This document shows positions 11,721-25,200 of a DNA stretch of 64,000 bases, piece by piece. Each line of letters begins with the position of its first letter. The stretch's first letter is position 1. The notes under the pieces were generated by a model, which saw nothing but the letters and a program-made list of their open reading frames with translations, had not been told where the DNA came from and did no database searches. A program made the position numbers and the translations under genes. The stretch comes from Prostheceraeus crozeri (taxonomy: Eukaryota > Platyhelminthes > Polycladida > Euryleptidae), in NCBI GenBank assembly GCA_907163375.1, contig CAJQUW010003195.1, positions 62,001 to 126,000 on the forward strand, given 5' to 3'.

Positions 11721-12715
11721 ATGCTTTCATATGGCCACGCTTGTTCTCTGGGTATGTACAACAAGTGAATGATGTCTAACGCTAAAAGATAAATGATAAA
11801 TACAGCTCTGTACATAGGTTCAATGTCATAACAGTCACATGCTTGATCACGTCATGTACTTAGCGCTTTAAGCTTTGATGACACATAGAAAATGGACGAT
11901 CATAGACACTACTAACAAATAGATGACAGTTAAGTTCTACGTTCATAAAATAGATAAAGAGAATAAATCAGAAGAATTAATGATTAAAGTTAACAAAGAC
12001 GAAAGAAAAATAAACGATCCTTTTGAAGACATAGAACTGGCTTCAAATGTCGGATCGCCACACCTTCACAAATCGCAAGATTCAAAGCATTTCTTGCTTG
12101 CTTAAATACCCGAAATCCATTGTCAGGTTAATGAAACACATTTAACTTCTCAGGGCAGTCACATAAATGTCTTGTGATGGCAGACTGGGGTGGATTCTTT
12201 GACTTTGGTCTTACGTTTGACGAAAGAAGCCATTTCGGTAGTTGCTCCCTCTCTCGCGTGGTCAGACATCGCTCACTTTTGCCCACGTACCTCGTTCCGC
12301 AAGGACATTGGAATTCATAAACAACCATGGGCTTATGAGCTTGAGGAACTATGTCTTTGACCACATCAGGCATCGGAATCGCCTTCAACTGGTAATGGGA
12401 CCGCTCAATATCTTTCCGAATACTGTTGGCGATAACTTGACTTTGATGACCAAAGTAACGTATGGTGAGAACGCTTTGATTGTTTATCGATAAACCACTG
12501 TGGATATCCATTGCTTTTCAATACATGCATAAGATGATGGGGTGAGCATAGACCTCTTGCTCGGTAAAATAGCGATGAAACTAGGTTTGATTTGTACCTT
12601 CGAGGTGAAAATTTGAACCTATGCACAGAGCTGTATTTATCATTTATTTTTTAGCGTTGAACATCATTCACTTGTTGTACATACCCAGAGAGCAAGCGTG
12701 GCCATATGAAAGCAT
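11721..12715 (-). mobile_element. Penelope-like element fragment with inverted terminal arms
   Basis: The PLE coding remnant is enclosed by an inverted repeat of about 103 bp. The left arm, 11721-11823, begins ATGCTTTCATATGGCCACGC. The right arm, 12612-12715, ends with the complement of that sequence. Identity is roughly 90% by eye. PLEs are known to carry terminal pseudo-LTR segments in direct or inverted arrangement, which fits. The element lies in a host intron in the opposite orientation. Most of the reverse transcriptase is missing. Confidence 0.7.
12128..12626 (-). pseudogene. PLE reverse transcriptase C-terminus plus GIY-YIG endonuclease (broken)
   Basis: Two overlapping minus-strand frames join into one PLE C-terminal region. 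Frame 1 (12626-12405) has RARGLCSPHHL and NGYPQWFIDKQS, the usual segment just after the RT thumb. Frame 2 (12511-12128) has LTIRYFGHQSQ, then the GIY-YIG nuclease core VVYEFQCPCGTRYVGKSERC with the downstream Arg/Glu region (TTREREQLPKWLL). The zinc-binding Cys pair within the GIY-YIG core is characteristic of PLE nucleases. At least one frameshift near 12480-12510 separates the parts, and no complete RT is present, so it is a dead copy. Confidence 0.75.
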
Positions 12716-14459
12716 GTAAGTACTGCAATATTTTGTCCGATAAGTATAAATGTGACATTAAAGAGATTATGTATGAATTGATATGTTTGTGCATTTTTGT
12801 GTTAAGTATGTAGCAGAAGTTCTATCGGTAGATCATCGAGGAACTATAACATTGGATACCAAGAACATATTCGCAGTAGTGGGTGATGGCAAGGACACTT
12901 TGAATACGCATGTCCGCATCGAGTGTAGATGAGAGAGTTTTCACGATTTAGCGCTATTTTGAAGCGTGTGATGAGAACAGTGTTGAATGTACGTTGTGGG
13001 AAGCGAAGTTGAGACCTAACCTGAATCGACGTCGCGAATTGCCGCTTGGCTGCGTCACATACAGGGCTACTCGCATCAGTTTGTATAAATGCGGATTTCA
13101 TCTCATCTGTGGGCAAATGATCTGGACTAGGGTTGTGAAAAATTAATTGCAATTATTTTTGGCTAATCAATCAATTAATTTAATTGAAACAAGAAGAAAT
13201 AAATTAATTGCAGCTACTTGGTGTCAGATTCCCATTGTCAGGTTCACAATAAAACGTCAAACAGGCTTTTTATGTTGCACATGATAGATTTGGGGAGCAT
13301 AAAGGTACAAAAGCAATATATTGAAGGAAATGATATCATTGACTAAGTAATGTTTCTTCAGGAAGTTTGAACATGAATTTCAGATCAATAAAATGCATTT
13401 AAGGAACATCGCAACTCCTCCACGTCTGCGATGGCATCGATCACTTCTTCAAATTTTGTACCCATGAATATGTATCAAGGATGAATTCACTATCTCATTT
13501 AGTCAAGTTTCTGTTACACAAACCAATTCTGGAGATTTTGGCAAAGTAACAACTTCAAGTTTGTCAATGTTTGGCAGCAATAAGCGCACATGACGATGGG
13601 ATATTTCAAATCCGATAAGAATTTCATTGAAAATTTGCATGAGGATTTTTATCATTCCGGAGAATGACATTTTCAACGAGATCAGGATCTCAGTAGCTTT
13701 CGTAGTTCGAGATTCCTTTCTCGTTCCATCTTAGCTTGATCAGGGTTGATGAGCACATTTCGATAGTGGACATTCTCACGAAGTTGCACAGCTTGACGGA
13801 GGATGGACGGACGTACATGCAAGTCGTCGTTAATGCATTTACATCTGAGTAGGCGAGGTATATACCCTTCCGATGCGAATACATGCAGTTAATAGAAGAT
13901 CAGATTTATTGTCATGTTCAATTCTATCTTCAACACTAGCCGATATCAACTTTGGAACACCAGATAATTCCGTCGTCTCCACTTGTCATGAATTCTGTCT
14001 CTAAGATAGAATCGTTGACTTTCTTGATTCTAAGGCATTCTTTTTACAGATTGTCTTATCTTCTCAGTAGGTTTTTATGATGTGAAATTGGTGCATTCAA
14101 CTTTCAGTAATAGGACTGAAGTGGCGTTTCATCTGAGTCTCAAGAACAGAAAATAAAAGGTCATTATCAAATGAGTCCTTCCCATGTATTGTATCGGGAG
14201 AGGTAGACTTTCGAGTCTGATCTTGATTTTTGACATGCTTGATGGTTTTCATTTCCTTCGTTGTAATATTTGTTCGCTTTACCAAATCGCTTTCTGACTG
14301 GGTGATGAGCTCTTCAACAGTTGAAATGATGAACTCAATCGCTGATTGTAGCCACAGAGAAATATTTTGCACAGGTGGAATCTACCCCGGACGTCAAGAA
14401 TCATCGACAATTGCTCCAGCACTACACCACTACAACAAGGCCTTTTGGAACAAATGTCA

Positions 14460-15039
14460 CCACAGAATTAAATATTTTGTTTATCTGCTTCGGTTTGCTA
14501 GAAGTGTGATTAATACGAAATTGACGGCACATCGAGGAACCTATTAAGTGGGCAAAAAGGAATTCCTAATACCTTACAGAGATAGGAAAAAAGTCGTGCG
14601 TCGCTTGCGGATTAATGTGAGTTCCAGCAAAGTGCTTCGATTGCCAAAATTCCTTCAGATTCGAAGAATTCAGATCATTGCGCACAAGTTTTCTCCATAA
14701 TGTTGGCCCTTCCGATCATTATTAAAGAAAGTAGCAGGCGTACGAAAATTAGTTCACTTGATGATTTCACATCCTCTCCTCGGCATTGCTCACTGTATAG
14801 TGCATACACTGAATCGAAGCCAGGCATCGATGTTTTTTTTGATGTGTGCGAAGTGATATCACAGCACGCACGCATCTCTCACTGGCTCTGGTGTCCTCTG
14901 CTGACAGTTGATTGTTTGTCATTTCCAATAGCAGATACAAGTTGTCTAATTCTGTGATGTGTCATTTCGATATTAAGGTTATATATAACTCTTCCTTTCT
15001 AGGAAACCGAAGACACGCGCAGATGAATCTAATTCTGTG
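14460..15039 (+). mobile_element. MITE-like element, copy 1
   Basis: A 580-bp segment with short terminal inverted repeats: CCACAGAATTA at the left and TAATTCTGTG at the right. It recurs in inverted orientation at 45859-46470 with high similarity over nearly its full length, including TGTTGGCCCTTCCGATCATT and CGAGGAACCTATT. Both copies contain an open stretch reading LALPIIIKESSRRTKISSLD, but no transposase motif was seen, so shared sequence rather than coding is the simpler explanation. It sits in the host intron. No convincing target duplication was found for this copy. Confidence 0.6.
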
Positions 15040-15393
15040 CGTCAACCAGTTTGTATAAGCTTGTGTTTCGGCAGTCTGTACTTGACAAGACCGCGGAATT
15101 TGCTGTCAGTGGTAGACATGGACGTCTGTAGAGATTTTAATCAGCATCATAGAAACAAGGACATTCTCTTGAACTCCGAAATCATTCGAATGGCTCAATG
15201 AAGACCAATCAGACCAGGGATTTTCACAGGGGGGGAATTTTAATCAGGTTCGATGATTTCTTCAAAGTAAATCAGATGCTATACCGCATGACATACGAAT
15301 TTGATATGTATGTAGAAAAATGTAATCAAACTACGTCCATGAAAATGCTCGCTTTTGCTATCACGTTTCGAAGTGTCCATCATTCTCTTGTAG

Positions 15394-15915
15394 ACGGCTG
15401 AAATGACTGTCCTGAGTGACCGTGTGGACCAACTCAGCTCTACAGGCATGTCTCGTGATGCAGAGATGCGCGATGCCGCTGAGATGTTATCCCGTTCTCG
15501 TGTGGAGATGAAACGTCGTGAGCAGAACCTGCGCCTTCTTCATCGTCAGGTTGTACAGTTGGAACAGGAGAAGAAGGTATTGAGTGAAAAGATAGGCCAT
15601 TCTGACACGAATTTGAGTCAATGGCGGATAGAGCGCGATCTTTGTCTCACCTATCTCACTGCTGTCCTCGAATTGGTGGCGGAAAGTGCCAAGATGAACC
15701 GGCCTGCTCCTGCCGATGTTCGTGTCGTGATGCAGTCGGAGGCGGGATTGATCCGCTGTCCCATGGGTACTGAGGCTGTCGACGAGGAGGGACATGTAGT
15801 GAAGGCTAAGGTGAGCGGCGAACCTGCACAGCTCATCGCCTGCAGAAATGTCGTCCGAGCCTTGGCAGAATCAGGAGTCCGATGGCAACGGAAAGCGGTC
15901 ACCGCAGAGGAGAAG
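15394..15915 (+). CDS. CCDC171: CCDC171-like protein, exon E
   Basis: Acceptor CATTCTCTTGTAG ends at 15393 and donor GTAGGC begins at 15916. The exon has 174 codons in phase 0. It starts TAEMTVLSDRVDQLSS and runs through a coiled coil (RREQNLRLLHRQVVQLEQEK). A less helical block follows (LCLTYLTAVLELVAESAKMN), and it ends in ALAESGVRWQRKAVTAEEK. It joins in frame both to exon F and, if F is skipped, directly to exon G. Confidence 0.7.
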
Positions 15916-16165
15916 GTAGGCATCAACGATGACCGACATTTTCTTTTATTCGAGTCTTCAATTGAATTTTCATTATATTGATACTTTAATGTACCAAGAA
16001 GAATCTATTAAGTTCTTGAGATATTTGATGTGATAACTGCATTTCATTCATTCCGATATTGATTCATTATTTGATTTGTAAAATGTATATACTTCAGTGA
16101 ACTTATTTCTCTCCTTCTGTAGATTATAATACTTCTGTAGTCATTACTTTATCGTCTTTCATTAG

Positions 16166-16201
16166 GCCCACTACTTCGGTCGCCAGCACGAGTTTCTGCA
16201 G
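16166..16201 (+). CDS. CCDC171: CCDC171-like protein, short exon F (donor apparently lost)
   Basis: Acceptor CTTTCATTAG ends at 16165. Twelve phase-0 codons read AHYFGRQHEFLQ and then meet CTGCAG followed by GG instead of GT. Joined to exon G this would give ...HEFLQ-VSHYRRH..., a natural coiled-coil continuation, so the original donor was probably CTGCAG|GT. The 76-bp minisatellite starts inside this exon at 16183. If no donor is used, translation continues into the array and stops at TGA 16310-16312 after 36 extra codons. Exon skipping (E to G) would keep frame and lose only these 12 residues. Confidence 0.55.
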
Positions 16202-19200
16202 GGAACGAGGCCGAAAATGAGACTTTCACAGAATGATGTACACCTCATAGTCCGGCAGCCAGCACGAGTTTGTGCAGGGAACGAGGCCGAAAATGAGACT
16301 TTCACAGAATGATGTACACCTCATAGTCCGGCAGCCAGCACGAGTTTGTGCAGGGAACGAGGCCGAAAATGAGACTTTCACAGAATGATGTACACCTCAT
16401 AGTCCGGCAGCCAGCACGAGTTTGTGCAGGGAACGAGGCCGAAAATGAGACTTTCACAGAATGATGTACACCTCATAGTCCGGCAGCCAGCACGAGTTTC
16501 TGCAGTAAACGAGGCCGACAATGAGACTTTCACAGAATGATGTACACCTCATAGTCCGGCAGCCAGCACGAGTTTGTGCAGGGAACGAGGCCGAAAATGA
16601 GACTTTCACAGAATGATGTACACCTCATAGTCCGGCAGCCAGCACGAGTTTGTGCAGGGAACGAGGCCGACAATGAGACTTTCACAGAATGATGTACACC
16701 TCATAGTCCGGCAGCCAGCACGAGTTTGTGCAGGGAACGAGGCCGAAAATGAGACTTTCACAGAATGATGTACACCTCATAGTCCGGCAGCCAGCACGAG
16801 TTTGTGCAGGGAACGAGGCCGAAAATGAGACTTTCACAGAATGATGTACACCTCATAGTCCGGCAGCCAGCACGAGTTTCTGCAGGGAACGAGGCCGACA
16901 ATGAGACTTTCACAGAATGATGTTCACCTCATAGTCCGGCAGCCAGCACGAGTTTCTGCAGGGAACGAGGCCGACAATGAGACTTTCACAGAATGATGTA
17001 CACCTCATAGTCCGGCAGCCAGCACGAGTTTGTGCAGGGAACGAGGCCGACAATGAGACTTTCACAGAATGATGTACACCTCATAGTCCGGCAGCCAGCA
17101 CGAGTTTGTGCAGGGAACGAGGCCGACAATGAGACTTTCACAGAATGATGAACACCTCATAGTCCGGCAGCCAGCACGAGTTTGTGCAGGGAACGAGGCC
17201 GACAATGAGACTTTCACAGAATGATGTACACCTCATAGTCCGGCAGCCAGCACGAGTTTCTGCAGGGAACGAGGCCGAAAATGAGACTTTCACAGAATGA
17301 TGTACACCTCATAGTCCGGCAGCCAGCACGAGTTTCTGCAGGGAACGAGGCCGACAATGAGACTTTCACAGAATGATGAACACCTCATAGTCCGGCAGCC
17401 ATCATGAGTTTCTGCAGGGAACGAGGCCGACAATGATACTTTCACAGAATGATGTTCACCTCATAGTCCGACAGCCAGCACGAGTTTCTGCAGGGAACGA
17501 GGCCGACAATGAGACTTTCACAGAATGATGTACACCTCATAGTCCGGCAGCCAGCACGAGTTTGTGCAGGGAACGAGGCCGAAAATGAGACTTTCACAGA
17601 ATGATGTACACCTCATAGTCCGGCAGCCAGCACGAGTTTCTGCAGGGAACGAGGCCGACAATGAGACTTTCACAGAATGATGAACACCTCATAGTCCGGC
17701 AGCCATCATGAGTTTCTGCAGGGAACGAGGCCGAAAATGAGACTTTCACAGAATGATGTACACCTCATAGTCCGGCAGCCAGCACGAGTTTCTGCAGTAA
17801 ACGAGGCCGACAATGAGACTTTCACAGAATGATGTACACCTCATAGTCCGGCAGCCAGCACGAGTTTCTGCAGGGAACGAGGCCGAAAATGAGACTTTCA
17901 CAGAATGATGTACACCTCATAGTCCGGCAGCCAGCACGAGTTTCTGCAGTAAACGAGGCCGACAATGAGACTTTCACAGAATGATGTACACCTCATAGTC
18001 CGGCAGCCAGCACGAGTTTCTGCAGGGATCGAGGCCGAAAATGAGACTTTCACAGAATGATGTACACCTCATAGTCCGGCAGCCAGCACGAGTTTGTGCA
18101 GGGAACGAGGCCGAAAATGAGACTTTCACAGAATGATGTACACCTCATAGTCCGGCAGCCAGCACGAGTTTCTGCAGGGAACGAGGCCGACAATGAGACT
18201 TCCACAGAATGATGTACACCTCATAGTCCGGCAGCCAGCACGAGTTTGTGCAGGGAACGAGGCCGACAATGAGACTTTCACAGAATGATGAACACCTCAT
18301 AGTCCGGCAGCCAGCACGAGTTTCTGCAGGGAACGAGGCCGACAATGAGACTTTCACAGAATGATGTACACCTCATAGTCCGGCAGCCAGCACGAGTTTG
18401 TGCAGGGAACGAGGCCGACAATGAGACTTTCACAGAATGATGTACACCTCATAGTCCGGCAGCCAGCACGAGTTTGTGCAGGGAACGAGGCCGAAAATGA
18501 GACTTTCACAGAATGATGTACACCTCATAGTCCGGCAGCCAGCACGAGTTTCTGCAGTAAACGAGGCCGACAATGAGACTTTCACAGAATGATGTACACC
18601 TCATAGTCCGCAGCCAGCACGAGTTTCTGCAGTAAACGAGGCCGACAATGAGACTTTCACAGAATGATGTACACCTCATAGTCCGGCAGCCAGCACGAGT
18701 TTCTGCAGGGAACGAGGCCGAAAATGAGACTTTCACAGAATGATGTGCACCTCATAGTCCGGCAGCCAGCACGAGTTTCTGCAGTAAACGAGGCCGACAA
18801 TGAGACTTTCACAGAATGATGTACACCTCATAGTCCGGCAGCCAGCACGAGTTTGTGCAGGGAACGAGGCCGAAAATGAGACTTTCACAGAATGATGTAC
18901 ACCTCATAGTCCGGCAGCCAGCACGAGTTTCTGCAGTAAACGAGGCCGACAATGAGACTTCCACAGAATGATGAACACCTCATAGTCCGGCAGCCATCAT
19001 GAGTTTGTGCAGGGAACGAGGCCGACAATGAGACTTTCACAGAATGATGTACACCTCATAGTCCGGCAGCCAGCACGAGTTTCTGCAGGGAACGAGGCCG
19101 AAAATGAGACTTCCACAGAATGATGTACACCTCATAGTCCGGCCGCCAGCACGAGTTTCTGCAGGGAACGAGGCCGACAATGATACTTTCACAGAATGAT

Positions 19201-22200
19201 GTTCACCTCATAGTCCGACAGCCAGCACGAGTTTCTGCAGGGAACGAGGCCGACAATGAGACTTCCACAGAATGATGTACACCTCATAGTCCGGCAGCCA
19301 GCACGAGTTTCTGCAGGGAACGAGGCCGAAAATGAGACTTTCACAGAATGATGTACACCTCATAGTCCGGCAGCCAGAACGAGTTTGTGCAGGGAACGAG
19401 GCCGACAATGAGACTTTCACAGAATGATGAACACCTCATAGTCCGGCAGCCAGCACGAGTTTCTGCAGGGAACGAGGCCGACAATGAGACTTTCACAGAA
19501 TGATGTACACCTCATAGTCCGGCAGCCAGCACGAGTTTGTGCAGGGAACGAGGCCGAAAATGAGACTTTCACAGAATGATGTACACCTCATAGTCCGGCA
19601 GCCAGCACGAGTTTCTGCATGGAACGAGGCCGACAATGAGACTTTCACAGAATGATGAACACCTCATAGTCCGGCAGCCATCATGAGTTTCTGCAGTGAA
19701 CGAGGCCGACAATGAGACTTTCACAGAATGATGTACACCTCATAGTCCGACAGCCAGCACGAGTTTCTGCAGGGAACGAGGCCGACAATGAGACTTTCAC
19801 AGAATGATGTACACCTCATAGTCCGGCAGCCAGCACGAGTTTGTGCAGGGAACGAGGCCGACAATGAGACTTTCACAGAATGATGTACACCTCATAGTCC
19901 GGCAGCCAGCACGAGTTTCTGCATGGAACGAGGCCGACAATGAGACTTTCACAGAATGATGTACACCTCATAGTCCGGCAGCCATCATGAGTTTCTGCAG
20001 GGAACGAGGCCGAAAATGAGACTTTCACAGAATGATGTACACCTCATAGTCCGGCAGCCAGCACGAGTTTCTGCAGTAAACGAGGCCGACAATGAGACTT
20101 TCACAGAATGATGTACACCTCATAGTCCGGCAGCCAGCACGAGTTTCTGCAGGGAACGAGGCCGAAAATGAGACTTTCACAGAATGATGTACACCTCATA
20201 GTCCGGCAGCCAGCACGAGTTTCTGCAGTAAACGAGGCCGACAATGAGACTTTCACAGAATGATGTACACCTCATAGTCCGGCAGCCAGCACGAGTTTCT
20301 GCAGGGATCGAGGCCGACAATGAGACTTTCACAGAATGATGTACACCTCATAGTCCGGCAGCCAGCACGAGTTTGTGCAGGGAACGAGGCCGAAAATGAG
20401 ACTTTCACAGAATGATGTACACCTCATAGTCCGGCAGCCAGCACGAGTTTCTGCAGGGAACGAGGCCGACAATGAGACTTCCACAGAATGATGTACACCT
20501 CATAGTCCGACAGCCAGCACGAGTTTGTGCAGGGAACGAGGCCGACAATGAGACTTTCACAGAATGATGAACACCTCATAGTCCGGCAGCCAGCACGAGT
20601 TTCTGCAGGTAACGAGGCCGACAATGAGACTTTCACAGAATGATGTACACCTCATAGTCCGGCAGCCAGCACGAGTTTCTGCAGGGAACGAGGCCGACAA
20701 TGAGACTTTCACAGAATGATGTACACCTCATAGTCCGGCAGCCAGCACGAGTTTGTGCAGGGAACGAGGCCGAAAATGAGACTTTCACAGAATGATGTAC
20801 ACCTCATAGTCCGGCAGCCAGCACGAGTTTCTGCAGGGAACGAGGCCGACAATGAGACTTTCACAGAATGATGTACACCTCATAGTCCGGCCGCCAGCAC
20901 GAGTTTCTGCAGGGAACGAGGCCGACAATGATACTTTCACAGAATGATGTTCACCTCATAGTCCGGCAGCCAGCACGAGTTTCTGCAGGGAACGAGGCCG
21001 ACAATGAGACTTTCACAGAATGATGTACACCTCATAGTCCGGCAGCCAGCACGAGTTTGTGCAGGGAACGAGGCCGAAAATGAGACTTTCACAGAATGAT
21101 GTACACCTCATAGTCCGGCAGCCAGCACGAGTTTCTGCAGGGAACGAGGCCGACAATGAGACTTTCACAGAATGATGAACACCTCATAGTCCGGCAGCCA
21201 TCATGAGTTTCTGCAGGGAACGAGGCCGAAAATGAGACTTTCACAGAATGATGTACACCTCATAGTCCGGCAGCCAGCACGAGTTTGTGCAGGGATCGAG
21301 GCCGAAAATGAGACTTTCACAGAATGATGTACACCTCATAGTCCGGCAGCCAGCACGAGTTTGTGCAGGGAACGAGGCCGAAAATGAGACTTTCACAGAA
21401 TGATGTACACCTCATAGTCCGGCAGCCAGCACGAGTTTCTGCAGGGAACGAGGCCGACAATGAGACTTCCACAGAATGATGTACACCTCATAGTCCGGCA
21501 GCCATCATGAGTTTCTGCAGGGATCGAGGCCGAAAATGAGACTTTCACAGAATGATGTACACCTCATAGTCCGGCAGCCAGCACGAGTTTGTGCAGGGAA
21601 CGAGGCCGACAATGAGACTTTCACAGAATGATGTACACCTCATAGTCCGGCAGCCAGCACGAGTTTCTGCAGGGAACGAGGCCGACAATGAGACTTTCAC
21701 AGAATGATGTACACCTCATAGTCCGGCAGCCAGCACGAGTTTGTGCAGGGAACGAGGCCGAAAATGAGACTTTCACAGAATGATGTACACCTCATAGTCC
21801 GGCAGCAGCCACCACGAGTTTCTGCAGGGAACGAGGCCGAAAATGAGACTTCCACAGAATGATGTACAGCTCATAGTCCGGCAGCCAGCACGAGTTTCTG
21901 CAGTAAACGAGGCCGACAATGAGACTTCCACAGAATGATGTACACCTCATAGTCCGGCAGCCAGCACGAGTTTGTGCAGGGATCGAGGCCGAAAATGAGA
22001 CTTTCACAGAATGATGTACACCTCATAGTCCGGCAGCCAGCACGAGTTTGTGCAGGGAACGAGGCCGACAATGAGACTTTCACAGAATGATGTACACCTC
22101 ATAGTCCGGCAGCCAGAACGAGTTTCTGCAGGGAACGAGGCCGACAATGAGACTTCCACAGAATGATGTACACCTCATAGTCCGACAGCCAGCACGAGTT

Positions 22201-25200
22201 TCTGCAGGGAACGAGGCCGACAATGAGACTTTCACAGAATGATGAACACCTCATAGTCCGGCAGCCAGCACGAGTTTCTGCAGGTAACGAGGCCGACAAT
22301 GAGACTTTCACAGAATGATGTACACCTCATAGTCCGGCAGCCAGCACGAGTTTCTGCAGGGAACGAGGCCGACACTGAGACTTTCACAGAATGATGTACA
22401 CCTCATAGTCCGGCAGCCAGCACGAGTTTCTGCAGGGAACGAGGCCGACAATGAGACTTTCACAGAATGATGTACACCTCATAGTCCGGCAGCCAGCACG
22501 AGTTTCTGCAGTAAACGAGGCCGACAATGAGACTTCCACAGAATGATGTACACCTCATAGTCCGGCAGCCAGCACGAGTTTCTGCAGTAAACGAGGCCGA
22601 AAATGAGACTTCCACAGAATGATGTACACCTCATAGTCCGGCAGCCAGCACGAGTTTCTGCAGGGAACGAGGCCGACAATGAGACTTTCACAGAATGATG
22701 TACACCTCATAGTCCGGCAGCCAGCACGAGTTTGTGCAGGGAACGAGGCCGAAAATGAGACTTTCACAGAATGATGTACACCTCATAGTCCGGCAGCCAG
22801 CACGAGTTTATGCATGGAACGAGGCCGACAATGAGACTTTCACAGAATGATGAACACCTCATAGTCCGGCAGCCATCATGAGTTTCTGCAGGGAACGAGG
22901 CCGAAAATGAGACTTTCACAGAATGATGTACACCTCATAGTCCGGCAGCCAGCACGAGTTTCTGCAGTAAACGAGGCCGACAATGAGACTTCCACAGAAT
23001 GATGTACACCTCATAGTCCGGCAGCCAGCACGAGTTTCTGCAGGGAACGAGGCCGACAATGAGACTTCCACAGAATGATGTACACCTCATAGTCCGGCAG
23101 CCAGCACGAGTTTCTGCAGTAAACGAGGCCGAAAATGAGACTTCCACAGAATGATGTACACCTCATAGTCCGGCAGCCAGCACGAGTTTGTGCAGGGAAC
23201 GAGGCCGAAAATGAGACTTTCACAGAATGATGTACACCTCATAGTCCGGCAGCCAGCACGAGTTTGTGCAGGGAACGAGGCCGAAAATGAGACTTTCACA
23301 GAATGATGTACACCTCATAGTCCGGCAGCCAGCACGAGTTTCTGCAGGGAACGAGGCCGACAATGAGACTTCCACAGAATGATGTACACCTCATAGTCCG
23401 ACAGCCAGCACGAGTTTGTGCAGGGAACGAGGCCGACAATGAGACTTTCACAGAATGATGTACACCTCATAGTCCGGCAGCCAGCACGAGTTTCTGCAGG
23501 GAACGAGGCCGACAATGAGACTTTCACAGAATGATGTACACCTCCTAGTCCGGCAGCCAGCACGAGTTTCTGCAGGGAACGAGGCCGACAATGAGACTTT
23601 CACAGAATGATGTACACCTCATAGTCCGGCAGCCAGCACGAGTTTCTGCAGGGAACGAGGCCGAAAATGAGACTTTCACAGAATGATGTACACCTCATAG
23701 TCCGGCAGCCAGCACGAGTTTCTGCAGTAAACGAGGTCGACAATGAGACTTTCACAGAATGATGTACACCTCATAGTCCGGCAGCCAGCACGAGTTTCTG
23801 CAGGGAACGAGGCCGAAAATGAGACTTTCACAGAATGATGTACACCTCATAGTCCGGCAGCTAGCACGAGTTTGTGCAGGGAACGAGGCCGACAATGAGA
23901 CTTTCACAGAATGATGTACACCTCATAGTCCGGCAGCCATCACGAGTTTCTGCAGTAAACGAGGCCGACAATGAGACTTCCACAGAATGATGTACACCTC
24001 ATAGTCCGGCAGCCAGCACGAGTTTGTGCAGGGAACGAGGCCGAAAATGAGACTTTCACAGAATGATGTACACCTCATAGTCCGGCAGCCAGCACGAGTT
24101 TCTGCAGTAAACGAGGCCGACAATGAGACTTCCACAGAATGATGTACACCTCATAGTCCGGCAGCCATCATGAGTTTCTGCAGGGAACGAGGCCGAAAAT
24201 GAGACTTTCACAGAATGATGTACACCTCATAGTCCGGCAGCCAGCACGAGTTTCTGCAGGGAACGAGGCCGAAAATGATACTTTCACAGAATGATGGACA
24301 CCTCATAGTCCGGCAGCCAGCACGAGTTTCTGCAGGGAACGAGGCCGACAATGAGACTTTCACAGAATGATGTACACCTCACAGTCCGGCCGCCAGCACG
24401 AGTTTCTGCAGGGAACGAGGCCGACAATGATACTTTCACAGAATGATGTTCACCTCATAGTCCGACAGCCAGCACGAGTTTCTGCAGGGAACGAGGCCGA
24501 CAATGAGACTTCCACAGAATGATGTACACCTCATAGTCCGGCAGCCAGTACGAGTTTCTGCAGGGAACGAGGCCGAAAATGAGACTTTCACAGAATGATG
24601 TACACCTCATAGTCCGGCAGCCAGCACGAGTTTGTGCAGGGAACGAGGCCGACAATGAGACTTTCACAGAATGATGTACACCTCATAGTCCGGCAGCCAG
24701 CACGAGTTTGTGCAGGGAACGAGGCCGACAATGAGACTTCCACAGAATGATGTACACCTCATAGTCCGGCAGCCAGCACGAGTTTCTGCAGGGAACGAGG
24801 CCGAAAATGAGACTTTCACAGAATGATGTACACCTCATAGTCCGGCAGCCAGCACGAGTTTGTGCAGGGAACGAGGCCGACAATGAGACTTTCACAGAAT
24901 GATGTACACCTCATAGTCCGGCAGCCATCACGAGTTTCTGCAGGGAACGAGGCCGACAATGAGACTTTCACAGAATGATGTACACCTCATAGTCCGGCAG
25001 CCAGCACGAGTTTCTGCAGGGGACGAGGCCGACAATGAGACTTTCACAGAATGATGTACACCTCATAGTCCGGCAGCCAGCACGAGTTTCTGCAGGGAAC
25101 GAGGCCGAAAATGAGACTTTCACAGAATGATGTACACCTCATAGTCCGGCAGCCAGCACGAGTTTGTGCAGGGAACGAGGCCGAAAATGAGACTTTCACA

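Larger units (their letters stand above)
11423..15393 (+). other. Intron D-E
   Basis: A 4-kb intron from donor GTAAGA to acceptor CATTCTCTTGTAG (15393). It carries a PLE fragment with inverted arms (11721-12715) and a MITE-like element (14460-15039). The 1.7 kb between them (12716-14459) is AT-rich, includes an AATTAATTG-rich patch near 13140-13210, and shows no supported gene. Confidence 0.6.
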
